A DNA stretch of 64,000 bases. Origin: DASVCS01 sp036381495. GTDB taxonomy: Bacteria; Gemmatimonadota; Gemmatimonadetes; Longimicrobiales; RSA9. The stretch is from positions 1-64,000 of the forward strand of contig DASVCS010000054.1 in the NCBI GenBank assembly GCA_036381495.1. The letters run 5' to 3'. Positions 9,472 to 18,424 of the stretch are shown piece by piece; positions within the stretch are counted from its first letter, which is position 1; every line of letters starts with the position of its first letter. The notes beneath the pieces were generated by a model. That model did not search any database. It was not told the origin of the DNA and worked only from the letters and a program-made list of their open reading frames with translations. Position numbers and translations under genes: made by a program.

Positions 9472-11952
9472 ATGGACACGATACGGACATCCGGCGGTCG
9501 CCGGCTCGCCCTCGGCCTCTTCGCCCTTGCCCTGGCCGCGTGCGGCGATGACGACGCGCCGCTCGACCCCGGTGACGTGGCCGGAGACACGCTCGCGCCG
9601 CCACCCGCATTCGAGGTCGATCCGCAGGTCGAGCCCGCCGTCGCGCAGATCCTGGGATTCGATGGACAGACGCCGCGCCCGGTCGCGAGCATCGTGGACG
9701 AGAGCGGCAACCAGGCGGACTTCGTCGAGAACGAATTGTGGCTGTCCACCGACGACGCATCGGAGCTCGAGGGGTTCCTCTCACGGTGGGACGGCGAGGT
9801 CGTGAATGCCATCGACCCGTCCGGTACCGCGCTGGACGGACTGCCGAAACAGTATCTCGTGCGCGTGACGGCGGCGTCCGCGGACCTTGACGCGCTCGCC
9901 GCGGACCTGCGCGCGCTCGACCCGTACAGCACCGGCACGCACCGGGTCTCGAGCCAGCGCGGGCTCGCGCTGCTCGCGGCGGGTGCGGCCGAGGCGGCCG
10001 GCGGCCTTGCCGTCGGCGTCAACTGGGTCGGGCGCCCGACCGCCGCATTCAGGAATGAGGAGTCCATCGAGGCGCCCGTCGGCCCGCCCGGCTACGACCC
10101 GGATGTCTTCAACTGGCCCACCCACATGCGCGGCGGCAAGCAGGACATCGGCGTCACCGCGGCGTGGCGCGCGCTCGATTTCGCGAACAAGCTCGGCAAC
10201 CAGATCGATCTCCTCATCCTGGACAAGGGATTCCAGAACGATCGCGACTGGCGCCCCACCTGGGACGCGGACGCGACGGTCGCGGGCATCGATCCGATCG
10301 GCGCGGAGTACAGCGGTGCGTGTGGCGGCGCCTGCGTCTGGCACGGCACCAACGTCTTCAGCGCGGCCATGGCGGTGCCGGGCAACGGGTACGGCAGTGC
10401 GGGGCCGGCGGGGCCGATCGCGGACCCCGCCGTCCTCTACCTCAACTTCGACCTGTTCAGCCTGACGTATGCGCTGGCCCGGCTACGCGGGGTCGACATC
10501 ATCAACATGAGCACACAAGCGAGGGTGCCGTTCAGTCTCGGGTGGTCCGTGCTCCCCTTCGATGCCGCCACTGCGATCTACCGTGAGACCGGGACGCTGA
10601 TCTTCGCGTCGGCGGGCAACGACGGCGACGATGTCGATGGCAAGGACTGCGTCGGCGCCTTCGGCCTCGATGCCTGCTGGGAGGAGGCATGGTACACGCC
10701 GTGCGAGAATTCGGGCGTGATCTGCGTCGGCGGGCTCGCGTGGAACTCGACGGCGCGGGCCGCCGCCTCGAATTACGGCGACGAGCACGTCGACATCTAC
10801 GCGCCCTTTACGCTGTGGCTGGGTCCGGACCCCGCGCACCCGGAGAACGAGGTCCGCGCGGTGAGCGGCACCAGCTATTCCTCGCCGTTCGCGGCCGGTG
10901 TGGCGGCGTTGATCTGGGCGGCCGACCCCGGTCTCGACGCCGATGACGTCGAGCGCATCCTCTACGAGACCGCGCACACGCCCCGGGAGAAGGACGTGAA
11001 GCGGTACGTCAACGCCTACGCCGCGGTCCATGCGGCTCTCGGCAACGTGCCGCCGGGTGTCGAGATCGCCTCGCCGGATGACGGAACGACGCACCCGGTG
11101 AACGTCGCCGTCTCGTTCAACGCCCTGGTCGAGGACATCGACGGGGACGGCCCGGACTGCTGCACCCTCGTGTGGAGTTCCGACGTCGACGGTCCGCTGG
11201 GGATCGGGCTCGCCGCGCATCCCGTGTTCGCCACGACCGGCGACCGCGAGATCACGGTCACCGCACGCGACGCCGGCGGCGCCACCGGAACCGCGAGCAT
11301 CACGATCCACGTGGTGAACACGCCGCCGTCGCCGACCATCGTTCGGCCGACGCCGGGCGAGGAAGTCATCCGCGGGAGGAGCATCGTGCTGCGGGGGTCC
11401 GCGCACGACCCCAACGAGATGCCCGACGCCGTCCTGGACTGCGCCGGCCTGACCTGGACCAGCAGCGCGGGCGATGCCGCGTTTCCGGTGACCGGCTGCG
11501 AGCCGGAGGTCGCGTTCACGACGAACGGCTCCCGCACGCTCACGCTGACCGCGACCGACTCGCACGGCGGCACCGACAGCGTCACCGTCGACATCGCCGT
11601 GGTCGATCCGCCGCCGGACCTGCCGCCGGTGGTCCAGGTCGCCAGCCCGGCGAACGGCGTCTCCATCGGGCCGAGCACCGAGCTCACGCTCGCCGGAGAT
11701 GCCACGGATCCCGAAGGCCAGACCTCGCTCACGTACGAGTGGTTCGTCGTTTATCCGTACAACACCGGCACAGGCACCGGGGAGAACACCGCCTTCATCG
11801 GCTCCGGCCCGGTCCTGACCTGGAAGCCGTCCGAGACGATCCCGATCGAGTGCGAAACCTACTACCAGATCCGCATCGAGCTGCGCGTGACGGATCCGGG
11901 TGGGAACACCGGCAAGGACTTCGTGGTCGGCACGGTCAATCTGATCTGCTGA
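9472..11952 (+). CDS. Lipoprotein subtilisin-like serine protease (S8) with C-terminal Ig/PKD-like domains
   Basis: An 826-residue secreted peptidase with lipobox LAAC (Cys24). After an I9-like propeptide region (about residues 65-150) comes an S8 domain with a complete triad: Asp251 (LLILDKGF), His291 (WHGTNV) and Ser468 (GTSYSSPFAAG). The oxyanion Asn is in ASAGNDGDD. About 300 C-terminal residues form three Ig/PKD-like modules, each opening with a proline-rich linker (PPGVEIASP, PPSPTIVRP, PPVVQVASP). Cysteines in GACGGAC and near DCVGAFGLDAC could form disulfides. It is cotranscribed with two propeller lipoproteins, so it may process or partner with them at the cell surface (inference). 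The start is set by the signal peptide. Confidence 0.93.
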   Translation: MDTIRTSGGRRLALGLFALALAACGDDDAPLDPGDVAGDTLAPPPAFEVDPQVEPAVAQILGFDGQTPRPVASIVDESGNQADFVENELWLSTDDASELEGFLSRWDGEVVNAIDPSGTALDGLPKQYLVRVTAASADLDALAADLRALDPYSTGTHRVSSQRGLALLAAGAAEAAGGLAVGVNWVGRPTAAFRNEESIEAPVGPPGYDPDVFNWPTHMRGGKQDIGVTAAWRALDFANKLGNQIDLLILDKGFQNDRDWRPTWDADATVAGIDPIGAEYSGACGGACVWHGTNVFSAAMAVPGNGYGSAGPAGPIADPAVLYLNFDLFSLTYALARLRGVDIINMSTQARVPFSLGWSVLPFDAATAIYRETGTLIFASAGNDGDDVDGKDCVGAFGLDACWEEAWYTPCENSGVICVGGLAWNSTARAAASNYGDEHVDIYAPFTLWLGPDPAHPENEVRAVSGTSYSSPFAAGVAALIWAADPGLDADDVERILYETAHTPREKDVKRYVNAYAAVHAALGNVPPGVEIASPDDGTTHPVNVAVSFNALVEDIDGDGPDCCTLVWSSDVDGPLGIGLAAHPVFATTGDREITVTARDAGGATGTASITIHVVNTPPSPTIVRPTPGEEVIRGRSIVLRGSAHDPNEMPDAVLDCAGLTWTSSAGDAAFPVTGCEPEVAFTTNGSRTLTLTATDSHGGTDSVTVDIAVVDPPPDLPPVVQVASPANGVSIGPSTELTLAGDATDPEGQTSLTYEWFVVYPYNTGTGTGENTAFIGSGPVLTWKPSETIPIECETYYQIRIELRVTDPGGNTGKDFVVGTVNLIC

Positions 11953-12743
11953 GGGGGTGCGTCCCCGACGTCGCCGCCGTAGTGCAGCATCTCCCCGAGC
12001 TGGACCAGCTCCCGCGCAATGCGCGGGTCCGGCCGCAGCGGAGCGTCCTCCACGGCCGCCTCCCAGACGCGGAACGCGGAGTCGGCCGCCGGCTGCCGCC
12101 CGAGCCCGTGCAACGACGTGAACAGGCCGTACAGCGCTCTGACCGGATCGCGCCGATCCGGCCCGCGTCGCCCGGGGCGCCTGCATCGCCTTGGGACGTC
12201 GTCTCGGCCAGCTCGCGATAGATCGCGCTGGACTCGTCGTACCGGGCCTGAAGCTCGTAGGCCGCGGCGAGGGCAAGCCGGACCTCGGCAATGGCCAGCG
12301 GATCGGCGTCTGGCACGCGCGCCCAGACGCGCAGCGCCCGGCGCAGCAGCGCCTCGGCCTGGTCGAGGCGGCCCAGGTTGAAATGGATGCGTCCGGTGAC
12401 GCCGAGCAGCATCGCCTGCACCTCGGGCTGGTCGGCGAACGCGTCGGCCCGTTCCACGCCGCGGGCCAGCAGCTCGCGCGCGGTGATCGTGTCGCCGCGC
12501 GCGACCGCGGGGTCGCTGCCCTCGAAGAGGCCGAGCAGGAACGCCGTGACCTGTTCGGCCTTCATCGTCTGGCGCAGCGCCGCCGCCGCCTCGCGCTCGG
12601 CGTGGTCACGTTCGCGGGCGACGCCGAGCGCGCCGAGCGTCGCCGTGAGCGCGTAGCCGATCACGAGGGCCGCGATCGGCGGCGTCGCGCTCGATCGCTT
12701 CGTAGAAGACGCGCTCGACCCGCCTCCAGGTCTTCTCGTCCAT
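11953..12743 (-). pseudogene. Remnant of a Ser/Thr kinase-TPR gene lacking its kinase domain
   Basis: The ATG at 12743, with GGAGG upstream, opens MDEKTWRRVERVFYEAIERDA, close to the first 22 residues of the intact kinase at 14797-17388. The sequence then jumps, in another frame, straight to the transmembrane and TPR part (ALVIGYALTATLG, then AEALLRRALRVW). About 380 residues, including the whole catalytic domain, are missing. Near base 12150 the frame breaks again: the last TPR-like piece (RVWEAAVEDAPLRPDPR) is in a third frame. The 3' end runs into the stop of the subtilase gene. No kinase motif remains, so this is a decayed gene rather than a functional TPR protein. Confidence 0.75.
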
Positions 12744-13175
12744 CGGCGAATTCCTCCCGCTCGCCGCGGTAGCGGCCGCCGCCGCGATGGCCGGGCACCG
12801 GAGCCGAACGCCCGCCATCGGCACGGCTCGGGCGGAGTCCTCCGCGCGCTGGATCGAGCCGCCACGGAAAGGTGGCTCGACCGGCGGATCGGATCAAGCC
12901 GCCCGGCGCGACGCTCCGCCCGAGCGACGGCGGCACGCGGGGCGCCCGGGCGCGGTGGCCCGCATGGCCCCGGACGTCGCTTCCCTCTATGAACGACCGG
13001 CCGTTCGGTCCGATCCGCCGGTCACCGGTCGGGTGCGGGCGGCCACGGCGTCGCCGGCGATCCGGAGGTCCACACCAGGAGTCGAAGACCGCAAGGAGCG
13101 GCAGCGTCCTCCCGCTCGTCACCGGCGCCCGCGGCACGACACGGTCGGTTTCAACCCTCGAGGAGGTGGGCTCGA
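12744..13175. other. Intergenic region between decayed kinase and lipoprotein gene
   Basis: About 430 bases with no credible coding frame. It separates the kinase remnant from the divergent propeller lipoprotein gene. A GAGGAGG ribosome binding site lies at its right end, just before 13176. I see no convincing promoter, repeat or RNA structure. Confidence 0.5.
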
Positions 13176-14768
13176 ATGACGCAGACCCTGTGCGGAAGCG
13201 TGTTGCTGGCGTTCGTATCGATCGGTTCGGTGGCGTGCGACGATCATGACCTGCCGATCGGCCCGCCCGGGGGGCCGGTCGGGGTCGCGGCCATCCGGAT
13301 ATCGCCGGGCGCCGTCACGCTGCACGCGCTCGGCGACTCGGCCCAGCTCGCCGCGGTGGCGCTCGATTCCGCCGGCAACGAGATCGCGGGCGTGGCCATC
13401 TCGTGGACGAACACGGACGCCGGCGTGGCCACCGTGAACGCGGCGGGGTGGGTGGTGGCGCGGAGCGATGGGACGGCCGCGGCGGTGGCGAGCGCCGGGT
13501 CGGTGGCCGACACGGTGTCCGTCACGGTCGCGCAGGTCACGGCCGCCGTCGAGGTGAGCCCGTCGGCCGTGAGCATCGCCGAGGGGGACACGGTGCGGCT
13601 GGTGGCGGTGGCGACGGACTCGAACGGCGTGGCCATCGAGGACGCAGCCGTCGAGTGGGAGATCGAGGACGATGCCGTGGCCACGGTGGACGCTTCGGGG
13701 CTGGTGACGGCGGTGCGCGAGGGTGAGGCCGTCGTCACGGCGCGGGCGCGCGGCCTCACCCGCACGGCCACCATCACCGTGCTCGGCAAGATCGCATTCA
13801 TCAGCGACCGGACCGGAACCCGGCGGATCCACGTCATGAACGCGGACGGCAGCGGCATAGCGCAGCTCACCGATGCAGATCTTCGTGGGACGTTCGCCTG
13901 GTCGCCGGATGGGGGCAGGATCGCATTCGCGAAGCTCGACGGGGACGTCGTGGACGTCTATACCGTGGCCGCGGACGGCAGCGGGCTGACCCGGATCACG
14001 AACGACCCGTACAGGAACATGGACCCCGTGTGGTCCCCGGACGGGTCCCAGATCGCGGTCGTGAACGACACCTCGACGCGTTTCGGAATCATCCCCTACG
14101 GCGAGATCCATGTCGTGGCCGCGAATGGCAGCGGGCAGTCCGTCGCCATCACGAGGTTGGAGGACGGCGCGTTCGACCGTGAACCCGCCTGGTCGCCGGA
14201 CGGGACCCGGATCGCGTTCAGGCGGGCTTCGGGCAACCGGTGGGACATCTACGTGAAGGCCGCGAATGGCAGCGGGGAGGCGGTCAATCTCACGGAGGGC
14301 ATGGAAGGTAGGAGCAGTCAACCCGTCTGGTCTCCGGATGCCACCCGGATCGCGTTCCACAACTACACTCGCCCCGGCGGCACGGGCGAAGACCTCGATA
14401 TCTACGTGATCGCCGCGGACGGCAGCGGGGAGGCGAGGAACGTGACGAACAACGTTCTCGCCAACGACCTCTGGCCCGCCTGGTCGCCGGACGGAAGCAG
14501 GATCGCGTTCTACAGCTTCCGGAACGGGGAACCCGATATCTACGTGGTCGACGTGGACAGTGGCGACATCGTTGGCCTGACGGACACCCCGACCGTTGCG
14601 GATGCCTTCCCCTCATGGTCGCCGGATGGTACGAAGATCACGTTCTCGAGCTTCCGCGAAGGCAACAACTGGGACATCTACGTGATGAACGCCGATGGCA
14701 GCGGAGAGACGAGGCTGACCAGCCACGAAGCCAGGGACTTTCCCTCCCGTTGGCGGCCGCGGCCGTAG
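13176..14768 (+). CDS. Ig-like plus seven-repeat PD40 propeller lipoprotein
   Basis: A 530-residue paralog of the genes at 6560 and 8124: signal peptide ending SVAC (Cys21), two Big_2-like domains to about residue 205, seven propeller turns, and the shared WRPRP ending. Its repeats are more diverged (VAADGSG, KAANGSG and VDVDSGD instead of MNADGSG), so this copy is older or under different selection. GAGGAGG lies about ten bases before the ATG. It stands alone, converging on the kinase gene with 28 bases between them, and is separated from the other copies by the kinase remnant. Envelope location is likely; the ligand is unknown. Confidence 0.9.
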   Translation: MTQTLCGSVLLAFVSIGSVACDDHDLPIGPPGGPVGVAAIRISPGAVTLHALGDSAQLAAVALDSAGNEIAGVAISWTNTDAGVATVNAAGWVVARSDGTAAAVASAGSVADTVSVTVAQVTAAVEVSPSAVSIAEGDTVRLVAVATDSNGVAIEDAAVEWEIEDDAVATVDASGLVTAVREGEAVVTARARGLTRTATITVLGKIAFISDRTGTRRIHVMNADGSGIAQLTDADLRGTFAWSPDGGRIAFAKLDGDVVDVYTVAADGSGLTRITNDPYRNMDPVWSPDGSQIAVVNDTSTRFGIIPYGEIHVVAANGSGQSVAITRLEDGAFDREPAWSPDGTRIAFRRASGNRWDIYVKAANGSGEAVNLTEGMEGRSSQPVWSPDATRIAFHNYTRPGGTGEDLDIYVIAADGSGEARNVTNNVLANDLWPAWSPDGSRIAFYSFRNGEPDIYVVDVDSGDIVGLTDTPTVADAFPSWSPDGTKITFSSFREGNNWDIYVMNADGSGETRLTSHEARDFPSRWRPRP

Positions 14769-14796
14769 CCGGCTTGCCGGGAATCGAGCCGGGGCG

Positions 14797-17388
14797 TCAG
14801 TTCGATTCCGCGGCCGAATCGGCCCGGAACCCCGCAAGCTCGAGCGCCTCCGCCTCCTGCGCCTGCCCCGTCCGGCGCAGGAAATCGGTGAGGTACTCGC
14901 GTTTCTCGACGACCGAGGGGTGCGCTTCCCCGACCGCCGCCAGGAGGAGCGCGTACCCCTGCCGCATCAACTCCTCCGCCTGTTCGGGATCGCCCAGGCG
15001 CTCGCGGACCCGGCCGAGATTCCAGAGCGACTGCGCAACCCACGCGTGCTCCTCGCCGCGAGTCTTGCGAGCGATGCGGAGCGCTTCCTGGAAGTAGGAC
15101 TCGGCTTCAGCGGCGCGGCCGGTGGCGAACATGTGTTGCCCGAGACCGGTGTAGCTCATGTACAGGTTGTCGTGATCGGGCCCCAGGAGAGACCGGCGCA
15201 TGTCCAACGCCGCCAGGTGCATCGAGTCGGCGAACGCCGTGTCGCCGAGCCCCGCCGACGCCTTCGCGATCGTGGTCATGGCGTACGGCATGTCCGGGTG
15301 CGGCGCGCCGTAGACGCGCCAGTACATGGCCAGCGCCTCCTTCGCCGTCTCGAGCGCGTCCTCGAAGTCTCCCGCAGAGTACGCCATGAATGCGAGGTTG
15401 TCGAGCCGGATCGCGATGCCGGGGTTGTCGGCGGGGAAAAACCTGCGGTCGCTTTCGAGGGCCTCGCGCATGAGCGAACGCGCGCTCGCGAGGTCGCCCT
15501 GCGCGTGCCGGACGTTCGCGAGGTTGTTCAGGTATGTGCCGAGCCGAATATGGCCGTCGGGGTAGGAAGCCCGCACCATCCGGATGGCTTCGGTGTACAT
15601 CCGCGCGGCCTCCTCGAGGCGGCCCTCGAGCTGGCGCACGGTCCCGAGGTTGTTCAGCGTCCCCCACAGCCGCTCGTCGCTCTCGTCCAGCAGACGGCGG
15701 CGCATTTCGAGCGCCTTCCGGTTGAGCGTGTCGGCGCCTTCGAGGTCGCCGTTCGACCAGAGTACCTGGGCGAGGTAGTGCCGCGCGCTCGCGACCTCGA
15801 GGCTGCCCTCGCCGAGAAGGCGGAGCCGGGTCGCGAGAGACGCGCGCAGCAGCGGCTCCGCCTCGGCTTCGCGGCCGAGCTCGTGATAGACGTTGCCGAG
15901 CACTTCCTGCATGGCCGCCTGGATCTCCGGCTGTCCGGCGAGCTCCTGGTTCACCCGCTCGGCGCCGCGGTTCACGAGTTCGAGCGCGGTCGCCTGGCCG
16001 GGGACCGTGTCGTTCGGGTCGGCGCGCGTGAAGACGTCCACGAGGAAGTCGGAGACGCGGGTCGCCGCCGCGGCCTTGCGCTCCGCGCGACCGCGCTCGC
16101 GCGCGATGCTCGCGGCGCTCCACGTCGCCGTGACCGCATAGCCGACGACGAGCAGTGCGACGGCCGCCGCCGCCTTGTGACGCAGCAGGAACTTCTTCGC
16201 CCGGTAGGCCGCCGACGCCGGCCGCGCCAGGACGGGCCGGCCGTCGAGGAACCGCTCGATGTCGCCGGCAAGGGCGTCGACCGAGGGGTAGCGGCGCTCG
16301 GGCTCCTTCTCGAGCGCCTTGAGGACGATGTTCTCGAGGTCGCCCGCGAGCCGGCGCCGGAGCCGCTCCGGCGTCGTGGACCGCATGGCGCCGACGTCCG
16401 CCGGCGACAGCCGGTCGACGCTGCCGTCCGGCCGCGTGCGCGCCGCCTCCCGCGTGACGGCCGATGAGGGTGGGACCGGCGCCCGCTCGCGGACGATCCG
16501 TTCGGCCTCGGCCGGGCTCCGGTTTGCGAGGTCGAACGGCGGCCGCCCCGCCAGCAGCTCGTAGAGCAGGCCCCCGAGCTGATAGACGTCCGTGGCCGTC
16601 GAGATGCGCTCCCCCGTGAGCTGCTCGGGCGCGGCGTAGGCCGGCGTGAACGCCCGCACGCCGGTGCGCGTCAGCGCCGCATCCTCGGCCGGGTCAAGCA
16701 GCTTCGCGACGCCGAAATCGAGCAGCTTCGGCCGGCCATCGTGCGTGACCAGGATGTTGGACGGCTTGATGTCACGATGCACGACGAGGTTCGCGTGCGC
16801 ATAGCGTACCGCGTCGCAGACGCAGAGGAAGAGCCGCAGCCGCTGGTCGACACCGAGTCGCATGCGGTCGCAGAACCCCGAGATGTTCTCGCCATCGACG
16901 TACTCCATCGCGCACCACGGCGCGCCGTCGTCCGTGACGCCGGCGTCCAGAAGCTGCGCGATGTGAGGATGTTCGAGACCGGCGAGTACGCGCTGCTCGT
17001 GACGGAAGCGCTGGATGCGGTCGGGCGATGCGAGCGGCTCGCGCACCAGCTTCAGCGCGACGCGCTTCGGGAGGTCCTCGCGTTCGGCCAGGAATACGCG
17101 GCCCATGCCGCCGCTCCCGATCTCGCGCTCGAGCCGGTACGGTCCGACCGACCGGCCCTCGACCCAGGATGCCGCCGATTCGCGAACCAGCGCCTCCGCC
17201 AGCTCGCGCGAGCCCTCGAAGAGATCACCGGTCCGCGTGTGATGCCGGAGGAGCGCCTCGACCTCTCGCCTGAGCCCGGCATCCCCGCCGCAGGCCTCCG
17301 CCAGGAAGGCCGGCCACTCGGATGCGTCGCGCTCGACCGCTTCGTTGAACACGCGCTCGATCCGCCGCCAACGATCCTGCTCGTTCAT
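14797..17388 (-). CDS. Membrane Ser/Thr protein kinase with C-terminal TPR repeats (PknB type)
   Basis: An 863-residue kinase. Residues 1-80 form the helical N-terminal cap usual in this subfamily. The Hanks-type kinase domain follows: glycine loop GSGGMG at 91-96, Lys113 in VALKL, HRDIKPSN near 204, DFGVAK and an APEQL activation segment. A transmembrane helix lies at about 400-425 (AAVALLVVGYAVTATW). The remainder is TPR repeats ending in a long TPR_10/12-like array, placed outside the cytoplasm by topology. All catalytic residues are present. The ATG at 17388 has AGGAGG upstream. The TIGR02999 sigma factor gene lies 216 bases upstream on the same strand, a common pairing, and suggests control of an extracytoplasmic response. 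Confidence 0.93.
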   Translation of the reverse strand: MNEQDRWRRIERVFNEAVERDASEWPAFLAEACGGDAGLRREVEALLRHHTRTGDLFEGSRELAEALVRESAASWVEGRSVGPYRLEREIGSGGMGRVFLAEREDLPKRVALKLVREPLASPDRIQRFRHEQRVLAGLEHPHIAQLLDAGVTDDGAPWCAMEYVDGENISGFCDRMRLGVDQRLRLFLCVCDAVRYAHANLVVHRDIKPSNILVTHDGRPKLLDFGVAKLLDPAEDAALTRTGVRAFTPAYAAPEQLTGERISTATDVYQLGGLLYELLAGRPPFDLANRSPAEAERIVRERAPVPPSSAVTREAARTRPDGSVDRLSPADVGAMRSTTPERLRRRLAGDLENIVLKALEKEPERRYPSVDALAGDIERFLDGRPVLARPASAAYRAKKFLLRHKAAAAVALLVVGYAVTATWSAASIARERGRAERKAAAATRVSDFLVDVFTRADPNDTVPGQATALELVNRGAERVNQELAGQPEIQAAMQEVLGNVYHELGREAEAEPLLRASLATRLRLLGEGSLEVASARHYLAQVLWSNGDLEGADTLNRKALEMRRRLLDESDERLWGTLNNLGTVRQLEGRLEEAARMYTEAIRMVRASYPDGHIRLGTYLNNLANVRHAQGDLASARSLMREALESDRRFFPADNPGIAIRLDNLAFMAYSAGDFEDALETAKEALAMYWRVYGAPHPDMPYAMTTIAKASAGLGDTAFADSMHLAALDMRRSLLGPDHDNLYMSYTGLGQHMFATGRAAEAESYFQEALRIARKTRGEEHAWVAQSLWNLGRVRERLGDPEQAEELMRQGYALLLAAVGEAHPSVVEKREYLTDFLRRTGQAQEAEALELAGFRADSAAESN

Positions 17389-17604
17389 GGCCGACCTCCT
17401 CACGCGGTAGGGACGCACGGTCCGGCACGGTCCGCCTGAACCACCGACCTTTGCCGTTGCGCCCACGCCGCCGGTTCGGGCCGCTTCCGGGTCCGGATCG
17501 ACCGGGATGGGATGACGTCGTGATCCGGCGAACCCGAGTCCGGACGGCGCTCGCGGCGCGCCGCCCCGACCGCTGCGATCACACGCCCGCCGCCGGCCCC
17601 ACGC

Positions 17605-18177
17605 TCACGCGACCTGCCGCTCGACCTCCCTGCGCAACCAGGCCCGGCCGAGCTGCAGCTCGCGTTTGACGGTCCGCTCGGAGACTCCGGCGGCCTCGGC
17701 GATCTCTCGATTGCTCAGCCCGGCCAGGTATCTCATCTCGATGAAGCGCGCCTTCCGCTCATCCAACGCCTCCAGCCGGTCGAGCACGCGGTCCAGCACC
17801 ACGAAATCCAGCGCCGCGCCCCCCGCCGGCACCGCGTCCGGGTCCAGGGTGATGTGCCGGGCGCCGCTACCGCGTTTGCTGCGGCCGCGGCCACGCGCAT
17901 AATCCACCAGCACATGGCGCATGACCCGCGCGGCAATCGCGAGGAAATGTGCGCGATCCTGCCACTCCACACCGCCCGGCGCCAGCCGCAGATACGCCTC
18001 GTGGACGAGCGCCGTCGGATCGAGCGTGTGATCCGGCCGCTCCGCGCCCATCAGCCGCGCCGCCACCCCCTTCAGCTCGGCGTACAGCGCGTCGAAGAGC
18101 CGCCGCTCCGCGGATCGGTCTCCCTCTCTCCACTGGTGGAGCAGGAGCGTGATGGGAGGATCGTGGGGGTCGGCCAT
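17605..18177 (-). CDS. ECF-type RNA polymerase sigma factor (TIGR02999/Sig-70_X6 type)
   Basis: A 190-residue sigma factor with region 2 (LLHQWREGDRSAERRLFDALY and the hallmark MRHVLVDYARGRGR) and region 4 (SNREIAEAAGVSERTVKREL). The MRHVLVDYAR segment marks the TIGR02999 branch, usually coupled to Ser/Thr kinases rather than to a classical anti-sigma factor. The kinase gene follows directly on the same strand, and no anti-sigma gene is adjacent. The ATG at 18177 is chosen; the extra upstream codons have no ribosome binding site. Confidence 0.93.
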   Translation of the reverse strand: MADPHDPPITLLLHQWREGDRSAERRLFDALYAELKGVAARLMGAERPDHTLDPTALVHEAYLRLAPGGVEWQDRAHFLAIAARVMRHVLVDYARGRGRSKRGSGARHITLDPDAVPAGGAALDFVVLDRVLDRLEALDERKARFIEMRYLAGLSNREIAEAAGVSERTVKRELQLGRAWLRREVERQVA

Positions 18178-18231
18178 CCTCAGGTTCTCGGGATGCTCGT
18201 TGCCGGAGAGCGGGGGACATGCCCAGGTAAA

Positions 18232-18259
18232 GTATTGGCCCCACGCGGGCATCCGTCAA
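18232..18259 (-). promoter_or_regulatory. Possible promoter of the ECF sigma gene
   Basis: On the minus strand, TTGACG at 18259-18254 matches a -35 box in five of six bases. The AT-rich CAATACTTT that follows holds a weak -10 candidate. Spacing is 17 to 19 depending on the hexamer chosen, so this is tentative. Confidence 0.3.
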
Positions 18260-18346
18260 GCGGCCCGGCGGGCCACGGCATGGCGGACCCCTGGCGGACC
18301 CCTGGCGGCCCCCCCGGCGGCCCGGCCCCCCCCCGGCGCCCCCCCT

Positions 18347-18370
18347 GGCGGACCAGGCCCCGTTTCCCGG
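18347..18370. repeat. Left REP-like end of the RAYT element
   Basis: GCGGACCAGGCCCCGTTTCC, inverted relative to the copy at about 19480-19502 and repeated at 22.82 and 22.85 kb. Confidence 0.75.
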
Positions 18371-18424
18371 TGTTGGCCGCGGCTGCCATGGCGTTGCGCC
18401 GGTCCGCCGTGCAACTTCGCCGGC

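Noticed and set aside
11936..12865. Functional TPR protein in the kinase remnant
   Set aside because: The N-terminal cap and the TPR part are in different frames and the C-terminus breaks again, so no single product exists.
18149..18424. N-terminal extension of the transposase frame
   Set aside because: It covers REP repeats and has no family similarity; the ATG at 18425 fits the family start.
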